38,763 nucleotides of DNA from Deltaproteobacteria bacterium Ga0077550 (GTDB lineage Bacteria > Myxococcota_A > Polyangia > Nannocystales > Nannocystaceae), in contig LNFB01000115.1 of NCBI GenBank assembly GCA_001464385.1, positions 1 to 38,763 on the forward strand, given 5' to 3'. Below are positions 8,029 through 16,300 of this stretch, piece after piece; within the stretch, counting starts at the first letter, position 1; every line of letters begins with the position of its first letter. The notes under the pieces were generated by a model. It was not told the DNA's origin. It made no database searches and worked only from the letters and a program-made list of their open reading frames with translations. The position numbers were made by a program, and so were the translations under genes.

Positions 8029-8207
8029 CGCGACCGCTCCGCCGTGCGCGCCCGCCTCCATCGCGACACGTCCCGCACCGCGAGCACGAGCCCCGCGATC
8101 GTGAGCACCGCCGGGATCACCGTGAACGCGCTGATGATCATCGACAGGTACGCGTAGTCGGACAGCGCCTGCGAGGCGGCGTCGTCGCAGCGCCGCACCG
8201 CAGCCAT
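8025..8207 (-). CDS. Small single-pass membrane protein (60 residues)
   Basis: A short ORF from ATG 8207 to a TAG at 8025-8027. It has one strong hydrophobic segment, YLSMIISAFTVIPAVLTIAG, extending through LVLAV, preceded by a short polar N-terminus with Cys and Asp residues. It is followed by an Arg-rich tail (RDVSRWRRARTAERSR), which by the positive-inside rule should be cytoplasmic. This amphipathic layout is not expected from a shadow frame. The gene is convergent with the preceding lipoprotein, sharing a CTAG between the two stops, and divergent from the GST-like gene at 8313. Function unknown. Confidence 0.58.
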   Translation of the reverse strand: MAAVRRCDDAASQALSDYAYLSMIISAFTVIPAVLTIAGLVLAVRDVSRWRRARTAERSR

Positions 8208-8312
8208 GCCATGGGGCGGGGCACGCCCGGCATGTTGCCCGAGCTGGGCCGCGGTTCGGCGGCCGCGGCCCCCCGCGCCGTTCGCCCACCGGCCTGGGGT
8301 ACCGTCGGCGCC

Positions 8313-9035
8313 ATGCCGACGCTCCTGCTCTGCGACTTCCCGGCGAAGACCGAGCTCCCCCGGTGGTCCTCCTTCTCGCCGTTCGTGCTGCAGATCGATC
8401 GGGCGCTGGCCCTCGCGAAGCTCCCCTACGAGAAGCACTACGTCGACATGTTGAAGCTCAAGCGGCTGAACCCGCTGGGGCAGCTGCCGGTGCTCGTCGT
8501 CGACGGTGAGAACGTCGCCGACTCGACGCGCATCCTGCATCGCATCGAGGCGCTCGCGCCCGGCACGATGCTCCGCGGCCTCGATGCGCGCGGCCAGGCC
8601 GAGGCGTGGTTGTGGGAGGAGTTCGCCGACACCGCGCTGTACCCCCACGTGCTCACGGCGCGGTGGGCCGACGATCGCGGCTGGCCGGTGCCGCGCGGGG
8701 CGTTCTTCGGGGCCGTGCCCGCGCCGCTGCGCAGCCTGGTCGCCAACGCCGTGCGGCGCGGCACGATCAAGAAGCTGGTCCAGCGCGACTTCCTGCGCGG
8801 CGGGCTCGAAGCCGCGTACGAGCGCATCGATCGCGTGCTCGACACCCTCGACGCGCGCGCGCCCGAGCAAGGCTTCTGGGTCGGCGAACACCCGAGCGTC
8901 GCGGACCTCGGCCTCTTCGCGCAGCTGCACTCGTTGCGCCTGCCGACGGTCGCCCACGGCGCCGAGCGCATCGCGGCGCGGCCGCGACTCGAGCGGTACC
9001 TCGATCGTGTCGACGCGGCAACCCTGCCGGGGTGA
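8313..9035 (+). CDS. Glutathione S-transferase family protein
   Basis: A 240-residue cytoplasmic protein with an N-terminal thioredoxin-like GST domain (about residues 1-85) and an all-helical C-terminal domain (about 95-235). Visible marks are the cis-Pro stretch LNPLGQLPVLVVDG, the glutathione-gamma-Glu binding pair in VADSTRILHRIE and the C-terminal segment FWVGEHPSVADLGLFAQL, where the GST N-capping box and hydrophobic staple (S-x-x-D) normally lie. The N-terminal catalytic Ser/Tyr/Cys is not obvious in LLLCDFPAKTELPRWSSFSPF, so the class is unclear. ATG 8313 follows a GGCGCC stretch rather than a clear ribosome site. Possible roles are detoxification or isomerisation; the substrate is not predictable. 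Confidence 0.88.
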   Translation: MPTLLLCDFPAKTELPRWSSFSPFVLQIDRALALAKLPYEKHYVDMLKLKRLNPLGQLPVLVVDGENVADSTRILHRIEALAPGTMLRGLDARGQAEAWLWEEFADTALYPHVLTARWADDRGWPVPRGAFFGAVPAPLRSLVANAVRRGTIKKLVQRDFLRGGLEAAYERIDRVLDTLDARAPEQGFWVGEHPSVADLGLFAQLHSLRLPTVAHGAERIAARPRLERYLDRVDAATLPG

Positions 9036-9054
9036 TGCGAGGTCGATCGCGGAC

Positions 9055-9120
9055 GGCACGCTCGCGCACCGCTGGGGCGGCTTCGCCGAGCTCGCGTGCG
9101 CCCGCGAGGACGCGGCGTGG
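9055..9120 (+). pseudogene. Relic of a medium-chain dehydrogenase gene
   Basis: Bases 9064-9095 are identical over 32 positions to 11514-11545, inside the dehydrogenase gene at 11223. The following 25 bases align with one 3-base gap. The relic would read LAHRWGGFAELACAREDAAW, against SAHRWGGFAELAVAPEAAW in the intact gene. It has no start, no domain ends and lies in the 105-base gap between the GST-like gene and a lipoprotein gene. It is best explained as a leftover from a partial duplication or a decayed paralogue. Confidence 0.7.
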
Positions 9121-9140
9121 TACGGTCCGCAGAGTTCTCG

Positions 9141-10022
9141 ATGAGACGCTGCCTCCTGGCAACGACGCTAGCCAGCGCCTGTGGGACCGAGGCGACCGAT
9201 GCACCCCGTTGCGCTCGTCCCGAGCACGTCACGTTGACGACACTTCCGAGTGTCATCGCGGAAGCGTCGGGGATCGGAATCGGTGGGTCTGCCGCGGAGG
9301 TGTTGTGGCTGCACAACGACGGAGACGACGGTCGCCTGTTCGCGGTCAGCCCGACGGGAATCCTGCTGGCGACCGTCGTCCTGCCCACGGGGAGCGTGGT
9401 CGATGCCGAGGACCTCGCGCTCGAGGTGTTCGACGATGGGCGGGAGGTCGCGTGGCTCGCCGACATCGGCGACAACGATCTCTCGCGCCCGGAGGTGGCG
9501 ATCGTGAGGGTCCCGCTGCCCTCGTTGGTGGGGCAGGCACCCGGAACGGTGATCGCAGGCGAGCCCCAGCGATTCCGACTGCGCTATCCGGATCGGCCGC
9601 GGAACGCGGAGGCCCTCGTGCTCGACCCCGGCGGCGACGTGTTCGTCATCGTGAAGGCGCAACGAGACGCATCCGAGACCGAGGTGTTCCGCGCGCGGCA
9701 GCCCTTGTCCCCGGACGCCATCCGTACGTTGGAGCCCGCCGGTACGATCGTGGCCCAGGGTCCCGTCACCGGCGCTGCACTCCAGGACGACGTGCTCGCG
9801 GTGCGAACCACGCTCTCGGCGCTGTATGGACCGTGGAGTCCCGCCTTCGACGGGACGACGGCCTGCGCGGTGACCCTCCCCGATGCTGCGACCGAGTCTG
9901 GCGAAGCCATCGCGTGGCGACCCGACGGTCGGGGTCTCGTCGTCACCCACGAGGGCGTCGGCGCCGTCGTCTCCGAGTTGATCGCGGCCGATGACGCCTT
10001 CGGCGAGTGGCCACCGCCCTAG
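9141..10022 (+). CDS. Propeller-like lipoprotein
   Basis: A 293-residue protein starting at ATG 9141, with a very short signal peptide and lipobox LASAC (Cys14). The mature part has repeated beta-type motifs. The segment WLADIGDNDLSRPEVAIVRV followed by AEALVLDPGGDVFVIVKAQ matches a pattern found in secreted propeller-type proteins of actinobacteria and myxobacteria, where an acidic DIGDN turn precedes a blade. No catalytic triad or metal site is obvious. The stop at 10022 is 62 bases before the next lipoprotein gene, so the two may be co-transcribed. Function unknown; surface binding is a guess. Confidence 0.78.
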   Translation: MRRCLLATTLASACGTEATDAPRCARPEHVTLTTLPSVIAEASGIGIGGSAAEVLWLHNDGDDGRLFAVSPTGILLATVVLPTGSVVDAEDLALEVFDDGREVAWLADIGDNDLSRPEVAIVRVPLPSLVGQAPGTVIAGEPQRFRLRYPDRPRNAEALVLDPGGDVFVIVKAQRDASETEVFRARQPLSPDAIRTLEPAGTIVAQGPVTGAALQDDVLAVRTTLSALYGPWSPAFDGTTACAVTLPDAATESGEAIAWRPDGRGLVVTHEGVGAVVSELIAADDAFGEWPPP

Positions 10023-10084
10023 CCATCGGGCACTCGGCGCCCGAGGGAATCGGCTGGCCCGAGGGTTGCAGAGCGGCGGCAGCC

Positions 10085-11125
10085 ATGTCGAAGCTCACCG
10101 CGTTGACCTCGTGCTGCCTCGTCTACCTCTTCGGTTGCGCCCCGAGCACCGGTGGCGAGCCGAGCGACGAGGGTTGGGACCAGCTCGACATCGGCAAGGG
10201 CGATGGCAGCTCGGCGAGCAGCTATGGGGCACTGGCGCTCGCGACCGTGCCGGCGCAGCTCGAGGTGGTTCGGGTCGGCCTCGAGTTGGTCGACGACGAC
10301 GTGCTTCCCCACGAGACCAAGCAGCTGCGCAAGGAGATCGGCAAGCTGCGTGACTTCGTCGATCTCTTCGCGTTCGCGTACAAGCCCGGCAAGCACGGGG
10401 ACAAGTGGAAGGACGTCCGCGACGAACTCGACGTCGGCTACGAGACGATGGGTCACTTCAAGGACCTTTTCGACGTCCAGGACGTCGTCGATCCGACCGA
10501 CGCGGTCTACGACGAGGACGAGGTCGCCGAGCTGCGCGACGAGCTGCGCGGCTGGTCCGACGTGTACGCCGCGTCGGAGCATCAGCAGGAGCTCTCGGCG
10601 TACCTCGGCGCTCCGTCGTCGACGAAGCTGCACGACCGGCCCAAGGACGATCAGCCCCGATTCTACTGGCAGGAGGCAGGACTCGAACCCGACGCGAAGC
10701 TGTCTGGGCTGAAGAACCTCGCCCGTCTGCAGCGCGAGCTGCTCGACGAGGCCAGCCGGGATCTCGCCGACGTCCCGGAGATCGGCAAGCTGACGAAGGC
10801 CAGCAACGCGGTCGCGTTCCATGACTTCCGCAAGCGAGTGCGAAGCATCGAGAAGCTGGCGACCTACTTCCCGCAGATGACCAAGCCGAACGATTCAGAG
10901 CAGGCCGCCGAGCTGCTCGAGGTCATCATCGAGGCGGTCGACCGCTACGGGACGCTCAACGATCAGATCGTCCGCTTCGAGAGGGCCAAGGACGACGATG
11001 ACGACGACCGGGCCGACGAACTCGAGGACGCGATCGACGAGGAGTTCGAGGTGTTGATCGAGTGGCAGGAGGACGTCGACCTCGACGAGGTCCTCGAGGA
11101 CCTTCGCTCGACCGTCCGCAAGTGA
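10085..11125 (+). CDS. Lipoprotein with CHAD-like all-helical domain
   Basis: A 346-residue protein from ATG 10085, with lipobox LFGC and Cys18 and a short Gly/Ser/Asp linker (GKGDGSSASS) to about residue 46. The rest is almost wholly helical and highly charged. Two segments carry the CHAD signature of a His followed by spaced basic residues and an LR pair: HETKQLRKEIGKLRDFVDLF (76-95) and HDFRKRVRSIEKLATYF (246-262). The second is followed by a YGTLNDQ turn (288-294) like the LGxLND of CHAD proteins. CHAD domains bind polyphosphate. A lipid-anchored, extracytoplasmic version would be unusual. The lipoprotein call is secure and the CHAD call is inference from motif pattern only. Confidence 0.8.
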   Translation: MSKLTALTSCCLVYLFGCAPSTGGEPSDEGWDQLDIGKGDGSSASSYGALALATVPAQLEVVRVGLELVDDDVLPHETKQLRKEIGKLRDFVDLFAFAYKPGKHGDKWKDVRDELDVGYETMGHFKDLFDVQDVVDPTDAVYDEDEVAELRDELRGWSDVYAASEHQQELSAYLGAPSSTKLHDRPKDDQPRFYWQEAGLEPDAKLSGLKNLARLQRELLDEASRDLADVPEIGKLTKASNAVAFHDFRKRVRSIEKLATYFPQMTKPNDSEQAAELLEVIIEAVDRYGTLNDQIVRFERAKDDDDDDRADELEDAIDEEFEVLIEWQEDVDLDEVLEDLRSTVRK

Positions 11126-11222
11126 GCCGGGGCGACACCGCGTCGACCAGGGAAGAACCCCCGCGCGGCGCGGGTACCGAGCCCGCGCGAGCGACCGACC
11201 AAACGCCCGCGCGCGCCGAATC

Positions 11223-12188
11223 ATGAAGGCCGTCGTCCACGATCGCTACGGTTCCCCCGACGTCCTGCGCCTCGAGGACGTCCCCGCGCCGTCGCCCGCC
11301 CCCGACGACGTGTTGGTGCGCGTGCGCGCGGCATCGCTGAACTCGTGGGACTGGGACCTGCTGACCGGCACGCCGCGAGCGTTCCGCCTCGCGCACGGCC
11401 TGCTGCGACCGCGGCACCGCGTGCTCGGAGCCGACGTCGCCGGTCACGTCGAGGCGGTCGGTGACCGCGTGACCCGGTTCGCGCCCGGCGACGAAGTCTT
11501 CGGCGATCTCTCGGCGCACCGCTGGGGCGGCTTCGCCGAGCTCGCCGTCGCCCCCGAGGCCGCGTGGACCCGCAAGCCGCCGAGCATGGGCTTCGAGCAG
11601 GCGGCCGCGCTGCCCCAGGCCGGCTGCATGGCGGAGCAGGGCCTCGTCGACGACGGCGGGATCCAACCCGGCCACGCCGTGATGATCAACGGCGGCGGCG
11701 GCGGCGTGGGGACGTTCGCGATCCAGATCGCCCGGGCCATCGGCGCCGAGGTCACCGCGGTCGATCGCACCGACAAGCTCGACACGATGCGCGCGCTCGG
11801 TGCCGATCGCGTCCTCGACTACACCCGCGAGGACTTCGCCCGCGAGGCGAGCCGCTACGATCTCATCCTCGATGTCACCGCGCACCGCTCGATGTTCGCG
11901 TACGCGCGGGCCCTGCGACGCGGCGGCACCTACGTGATGCTCGGCGGCGCGCCGGGTCGCATCCTGCAGCTCGTCGTCGTCGGGCCGTGGATCTCGTGGC
12001 GGCAGGGCAAGCGCATGCGCCTGTCGATCGCGAAGCCGAACCACGGGCTCGCGGCGCTGATCGAGCGGTTCGAGGCCGGGACGCTCACGCCGGTCATCGA
12101 TCGCGTCTACGCGCTCGACGAGGTCCCGGAGGCGTTCCGGCACTTCGGCCGGGGCGCGCACGGCAAGCTCGTCGTCCGCGTGGGTTGA
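11223..12188 (+). CDS. NAD(P)-dependent medium-chain dehydrogenase (quinone oxidoreductase-like)
   Basis: A 321-residue enzyme of the zinc-type alcohol dehydrogenase superfamily, in the quinone reductase/zinc-independent branch. The GroES-like N-terminal domain has VLGADVAGHVEAVG and FAPGDEVFGDL. The cofactor-binding Rossmann domain has the glycine-rich motif NGGGGGVGTFAIQIARAIGA and the later segment LGADRVLDYTREDF. The usual catalytic-zinc Cys/His/Glu set and the four-Cys structural zinc lobe are absent, so it is probably a zinc-independent reductase. The C-terminus (LIERFEAGTLTPVIDRVYAL) is typical. It starts at ATG 11223. A fragment of a close copy survives at 9055-9120, showing that this gene or a relative was once duplicated nearby. 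Confidence 0.92.
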   Translation: MKAVVHDRYGSPDVLRLEDVPAPSPAPDDVLVRVRAASLNSWDWDLLTGTPRAFRLAHGLLRPRHRVLGADVAGHVEAVGDRVTRFAPGDEVFGDLSAHRWGGFAELAVAPEAAWTRKPPSMGFEQAAALPQAGCMAEQGLVDDGGIQPGHAVMINGGGGGVGTFAIQIARAIGAEVTAVDRTDKLDTMRALGADRVLDYTREDFAREASRYDLILDVTAHRSMFAYARALRRGGTYVMLGGAPGRILQLVVVGPWISWRQGKRMRLSIAKPNHGLAALIERFEAGTLTPVIDRVYALDEVPEAFRHFGRGAHGKLVVRVG

Positions 12189-12398
12189 GCTCGTCGCCGT
12201 GATCGACGGGGGCGCGAGGCACCAGCCACCGAGCACCTCGACGCGTTGCAGCAGCCATCGTTCGCGCCCTCACGCCGACGACAGACGCTGACGATGGGCT
12301 GTGCACGGACGGTGTCGTCGTTGCGTCGATTGCGTACCGCAGCTCGCACGATCGCGGTCTCGTCGTCGTCGAGACGGCGTAGCGACGATGCGCGCGCG

Positions 12399-12430
12399 TT
12401 GACAGCATCGCGGCGCGCCGCGACGCTAGC
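12399..12430 (+). promoter_or_regulatory. Possible promoter of the DUF1592-DUF1552 pair
   Basis: A perfect TTGACA lies at 12399-12404, 30 bases before the ATG at 12434. A 10-base palindrome CGGCGCGCCG follows at 12411-12420. The only -10-like hexamer near the right place, around GCTAGC at 12425-12430, is poorly spaced, so this is a weak call. Confidence 0.25.
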
Positions 12431-12433
12431 AAC

Positions 12434-14119
12434 ATGTCGAAGCTCTGCAGCGGCGTGGTCGCCTGCGTGCTCGTGGGCGGCTGCTACTCGGGCCTCGCCG
12501 GCGACGGCAGCGGGGGGAGCGACGGCGGGGGCGACTCCGCGAGCACGGGTGATGGCGAGGACACGGGCATCGGCGCATGCGAGGGCGACGACGGCAGCCT
12601 GGTCGATCGCGCCACGCTGCGCCGACTCACCCGGTTCGAGTACAACAACACCGTCCGCGATCTGCTCGGCGACGACACGCTGCCGGGCAACGCGTTCCCC
12701 AGCGAAGAAATCGGCAACGGCTTCGGCAACGACGCCGACGCCCAGCCGGTGTCGAGCCTGCTCGTCGAGCAGTACGGCGCCGTGGCCGAGTCCGTCGCGA
12801 TCCGGGCCACCGAGACGCCCGAGCGGCTCGCAGCCCTCGCGCCGTGCACCGCGACGGTCACCGACGCGACCGAGGTCGAGTGCGTGCGCACGCTGCTGGC
12901 CGATCTAGCGCCGCGGGCCTATCGACGGCCGCTGCAGGACGACGAGCTCGACGAGCTGGTCGCGCTGCAACAGACCCTGCGCGCCGACGCGACCTTCGCG
13001 GTCAGCATCGCGGGCGTGCTCGAGATGATCCTGCAGTCGGTCGACTTCCTGTACCGCGTCGAGCACGGCCGCCTCGACGGCGACGGCCGCGTGCGCCCGA
13101 CCGATCACGAGATGGCGACGCGGCTGTCATACTTCCTGTGGGGCACGATGCCCGACGACGAGCTCCGCGCCGCCGCCGATGCCGGCGCGCTGTCGTCGGC
13201 CAGCGACGTGCGCGCCCACGCCGAGCGCATGCTCGACGATCCCCGCGCCCGCCCGATGGTGCGGTTCTTCTTCGACAACCTGCTGCCGATCAGCGGCCTG
13301 GCCGCGCTCGAGCGCGACGACGTCCGCTACCCCAAGTACTCCGGGGCGATCGGGGCGCTGATGCGCGAGGAGACCCAGCGCTTCCTCGAGCACGCGATCT
13401 TCGACGGCACCGGCACCTGGCCCGACGCTCTCACCGCCGAGTACACGTTCATGAACGCCGCGCTCGCCGAGTACTACGGCGTCGACGGGGTCGTGGGCGA
13501 GGAGTTCCAGCAGGTCGCGCTCGACACCACCCAGCGGCTCGGGGTCCTCACCCATGCCGGCGTGGTCGCCGGCACGATCCACTCCAACGAGACCAACCCG
13601 GTCGTGCGCGGCTCGTTCCTCGTGCAGAAGATCATGTGCAATGCCATCCCGCTGCCCAGCGGCGACGTGCTCGCCGAGATCAAACCGCCCGATCCCGACT
13701 CCGGCGCCACCGCGCGCGAGCGGTTCTCGCGGCACAGCGAGGATCCGGCGTGCACGCCGTGCCACATGGCGATGGATCCCGTCGGCCTCGCGCTCGAGAA
13801 CTACGACGCCGTCGGCCTGTGGCGCGACACCGAGAACGGCGTGACGATCGACGCCAGCGGCTCGGTGCCCGGCACCGAGGGCACGATCGACGGGCCGGTC
13901 GAGCTCGTGCGCAAGATCGCCGCCGCCCCCGAGACCCACGCCTGCTTCGCCCAGCACTGGGCCAACTTCGCCTACGGCCGCACCCACGATTCCGCCGACG
14001 CCTGCGTGCAGACGGCGGTCGAGACCGCCTTCACCGAGTCGGGCTACGACGTCCGCGCGCTGCTCCTCGCGCTCACCCAGACCGACGCATTCCTCGGCAT
14101 GCCCGCGGGGGAGCCATGA
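12434..14119 (+). CDS. DUF1592-family exported lipoprotein with CxxCH haem site
   Basis: A 561-residue protein. The signal peptide ends in lipobox VGGC (Cys17) and a Gly/Ser/Asp spacer follows. The family domains appear in their normal order: DUF1587 (LRRLTRFEYNNTVRDLLGDD, about 61-115), DUF1595 (RAYRRPLQDDELDELV), DUF1592 (ATRLSYFLWGTMPDDELRAA), DUF1588 (LGVLTHAGVVAGTIHSNETN) and DUF1585 (C-terminal, YDVRALLLALTQTDAFLG). A CTPCHMAMDP motif at 13751-13765 gives a c-type haem attachment site. Such proteins are abundant in myxobacteria and planctomycetes. They are thought to act at the cell surface in polymer use or redox, but their reaction is not established. The stop overlaps the next start (ATGA), which suggests coupled translation of a stable pair. 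Confidence 0.93.
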   Translation: MSKLCSGVVACVLVGGCYSGLAGDGSGGSDGGGDSASTGDGEDTGIGACEGDDGSLVDRATLRRLTRFEYNNTVRDLLGDDTLPGNAFPSEEIGNGFGNDADAQPVSSLLVEQYGAVAESVAIRATETPERLAALAPCTATVTDATEVECVRTLLADLAPRAYRRPLQDDELDELVALQQTLRADATFAVSIAGVLEMILQSVDFLYRVEHGRLDGDGRVRPTDHEMATRLSYFLWGTMPDDELRAAADAGALSSASDVRAHAERMLDDPRARPMVRFFFDNLLPISGLAALERDDVRYPKYSGAIGALMREETQRFLEHAIFDGTGTWPDALTAEYTFMNAALAEYYGVDGVVGEEFQQVALDTTQRLGVLTHAGVVAGTIHSNETNPVVRGSFLVQKIMCNAIPLPSGDVLAEIKPPDPDSGATARERFSRHSEDPACTPCHMAMDPVGLALENYDAVGLWRDTENGVTIDASGSVPGTEGTIDGPVELVRKIAAAPETHACFAQHWANFAYGRTHDSADACVQTAVETAFTESGYDVRALLLALTQTDAFLGMPAGEP

Positions 14120-15516
14120 TCATGATCAAACGCCCGACCCTGAGCCGACGGACCGTGTTGCGCGGCGCCGGCGGCATCGCGATCGCCCTGCCCTGGCTCG
14201 AGATCATGGGCGGCGGCAAGCGGGCCTCGGCCGCCGACCCGAGCAAGCGGTTCGTCACCGTGTACACGCCCGGCGGCACCGTCATCGACAACGGCGCCGG
14301 CGAGAACCGCTGGCGCCCGACCGGCACCGAGACCGAGTTCACCCTGAGCCCGATCCTCGCGCCGCTCGAGGCGATCCGGCACAAGCTCCTCGTCGTCGAC
14401 GGCATGAGCATGACGTCCGCGCAGGGCGAGCAGCACCAGGCCGGCATCATCGCGTGGCTCACCGGCACCACGCAGCAGCCCAACTATGGCTACGCGCAGG
14501 GGCCGTCGATCGACCAGGTGATCGCGACGCTGCTGGCGACCGACACCCCGCAGAAGAGCCTGCAGATGGCGGTGCGCTGGGGCACCGGCAAGTCGCACGG
14601 GCTGCTGCACCCGATCAACGCGGTCAACTTCGAGGACAACGCGACCTTCGATCCGATCCCGCCCCGGCTCGACCCCCAGGCGATCTTCACCAGCCTGTTC
14701 GGCGCGCTCGATCCCGACAACAACGCCGATCTCGCGGCCCGCATCGCCCGCAAGAAATCGATCCTCGACTTCGTCGATCGCAAGTACGACGGCCTGGCGC
14801 AGCAGCTCGGCGCGCGCGACAAGCAGAAGCTCGACGAGCACCTGACGAAGATCCGCGAGCTCGAGGGCGCCCTCGACCAGATGATCATCCCGACGGACGT
14901 GTGCGTGCTGCCCGAGCACGTCGACACCTCGGACTACAATCCCACGACCGGCCTCGACTCCGCCGACGACGGCTCGATCCTCAACACCGAGACCGACCAG
15001 GCGATCCCGAAGGTCGGAAAGTTCATGATGGACATGCTGGTGATGGCGCTGGCGTGCGACGTCACGCACGTCGCGTCGCTGCAGTGGAGCGACACCGAGG
15101 CCAAGCACACGTTCCCGTGGCTCGGGCTCGATCAGCACCACCACTACTACCAGCACGACGGCAACTTCCGACCCGCCGAGTGCGAGCAGATCTACACGTG
15201 GTACGCCGAGCAGCACGCGTACCTGCTGCAGCAGATGGACCTCGTCGAGCTCGGCGACCACACGCTGCTCGACGAGAGCGTGGTGTTCTTCGGCTCCGAG
15301 CTCGCGCAGCCGCCGGTGCACAGCAAATCGGACATGCCCTTCTTGCTCGCGGGCGGCGGCGGCGGCCTGCGCGGCGGCCGATTCCTGCGCAACGCGGGCC
15401 TGGCGGATCCCTCGCACAACAACCTGCTGGTGGCGATCCTGAATCTGTTCGGCGACGAGCGGACCACGTTCGGCGATCCGGCGTACTGCACCGGGCCGCT
15501 GTCCGGATTGACGTGA
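14116..15516 (+). CDS. DUF1552 family protein, Tat-exported
   Basis: A 466-residue protein with a twin-arginine signal (SRRTVLRGAGG near residue 10), so it is exported folded. DUF1552 follows, running to the C-terminus. Visible family marks include VTVYTPGGTV near the start, SMTSAQGEQHQAG, the paired acidic/His segment LQWSDTEAKHTFPWLGLDQH and the closing LGDHTLLDESVVFFGSEL. The fold is believed to be related to DUF1501 and alkaline-phosphatase-like proteins; the exact activity is unknown. ATG 14116 overlaps the DUF1592 stop by 4 bases and has a strong GGGGGAG ribosome site inside the upstream gene. The two products very probably work together at the cell surface. Confidence 0.93.
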   Translation: MIMIKRPTLSRRTVLRGAGGIAIALPWLEIMGGGKRASAADPSKRFVTVYTPGGTVIDNGAGENRWRPTGTETEFTLSPILAPLEAIRHKLLVVDGMSMTSAQGEQHQAGIIAWLTGTTQQPNYGYAQGPSIDQVIATLLATDTPQKSLQMAVRWGTGKSHGLLHPINAVNFEDNATFDPIPPRLDPQAIFTSLFGALDPDNNADLAARIARKKSILDFVDRKYDGLAQQLGARDKQKLDEHLTKIRELEGALDQMIIPTDVCVLPEHVDTSDYNPTTGLDSADDGSILNTETDQAIPKVGKFMMDMLVMALACDVTHVASLQWSDTEAKHTFPWLGLDQHHHYYQHDGNFRPAECEQIYTWYAEQHAYLLQQMDLVELGDHTLLDESVVFFGSELAQPPVHSKSDMPFLLAGGGGGLRGGRFLRNAGLADPSHNNLLVAILNLFGDERTTFGDPAYCTGPLSGLT

Positions 15517-15542
15517 CCGCGAGCGAGTGACGCGGGCGCGCG

Positions 15543-16229
15543 TCACTCGAGCCGGGCGCCGCGGATCACCACCGCGGCCGCCTGGTTCGTGATCGCGTCG
15601 ATGTCCGAGAGGTTGTCGCTGGCCCAGATCGTGCGGCCATCGGCGTCCTCGCCCGCGACCGCGCTCTTGGCCGCGACATGGACGATGGCGTCGGGGCACC
15701 CCGCGGTCGTCGTCGTCGGCAACGGCCCGAAGCGCAGCGTACGACCCTCGAGGTCGCCCGTGATCGCGTAGGTGACCGTGAGCTGCGGCGGTGTCGCGCC
15801 GAGCTCCTGCAGGATCGACTCGACGGTGCACGACGCCTGCGTGGCCTCGCCGCCGTCGCACAGCCGATCCGTCCAGGCCTCGCCGCCGAAGAGGCTGCTG
15901 CCGAAGATCGTCTGGCCCTCGTCCCCGCCCTGCGCGAGCTCGGGGTGCGCGGCATAGAACGCGGTGAGGCAGTCGCGGTAGGTGAGCGTCGCGATCACGC
16001 GCGTGGTCGCGACGAACGGATCGGACGCCTGCATCTCGCTGCGCACGAGCGAGAGCGTCACGGTGCCGTGGGTCAGCTCGATGTCGTCGCCGGTGGACGA
16101 CGACACGTCGCCCTCGGAGCCGGGCGCCGCACCCGAGGTGTCGGAGGTGCTGCCCTGTCCGGTCGGGCTCGAGCCCGAGCCGCAGGCGACGATGATCGAA
16201 GCGAACAGGACGTGCACGCGGTGCGACAT
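15543..16229 (-). CDS. Lipoprotein, unknown function
   Basis: A 228-residue protein from ATG 16229, with a signal peptide ending IIVACG (Cys16) and a Ser/Gly/Asp/Thr linker to about residue 48. The mature domain has a conserved-looking beta segment (GTVTLSLVRSEMQ) and a Cys-bearing helix (TYRDCLTAFYAAHPEL). It also has a loop around DRLCDGGEATQASCTVESI, where two cysteines may pair. The C-terminal part (LEGRTLRFGPLP, DAIVHVAAKSAV) is beta-rich. I do not recognise the family. The stop is 26 bases from the convergent DUF1552 stop, and the gene lies 71 bases downstream of the SpoIID-lectin gene on the same strand, so they may form an operon. Confidence 0.78.
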   Translation of the reverse strand: MSHRVHVLFASIIVACGSGSSPTGQGSTSDTSGAAPGSEGDVSSSTGDDIELTHGTVTLSLVRSEMQASDPFVATTRVIATLTYRDCLTAFYAAHPELAQGGDEGQTIFGSSLFGGEAWTDRLCDGGEATQASCTVESILQELGATPPQLTVTYAITGDLEGRTLRFGPLPTTTTAGCPDAIVHVAAKSAVAGEDADGRTIWASDNLSDIDAITNQAAAVVIRGARLE

Positions 16230-16300
16230 GGGCGTGGGCTCGGTTGTACCGCAGCGCGCCGCGACGTTCGCGGGCGCACGGGCCGCCGAGCCCCACGCCG

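Noticed and set aside
12577..14115. Upstream extension of the DUF1552 frame into the DUF1592 gene
   Set aside because: The twin-arginine signal begins at 14116 and the extension is Arg-rich out-of-frame sequence.
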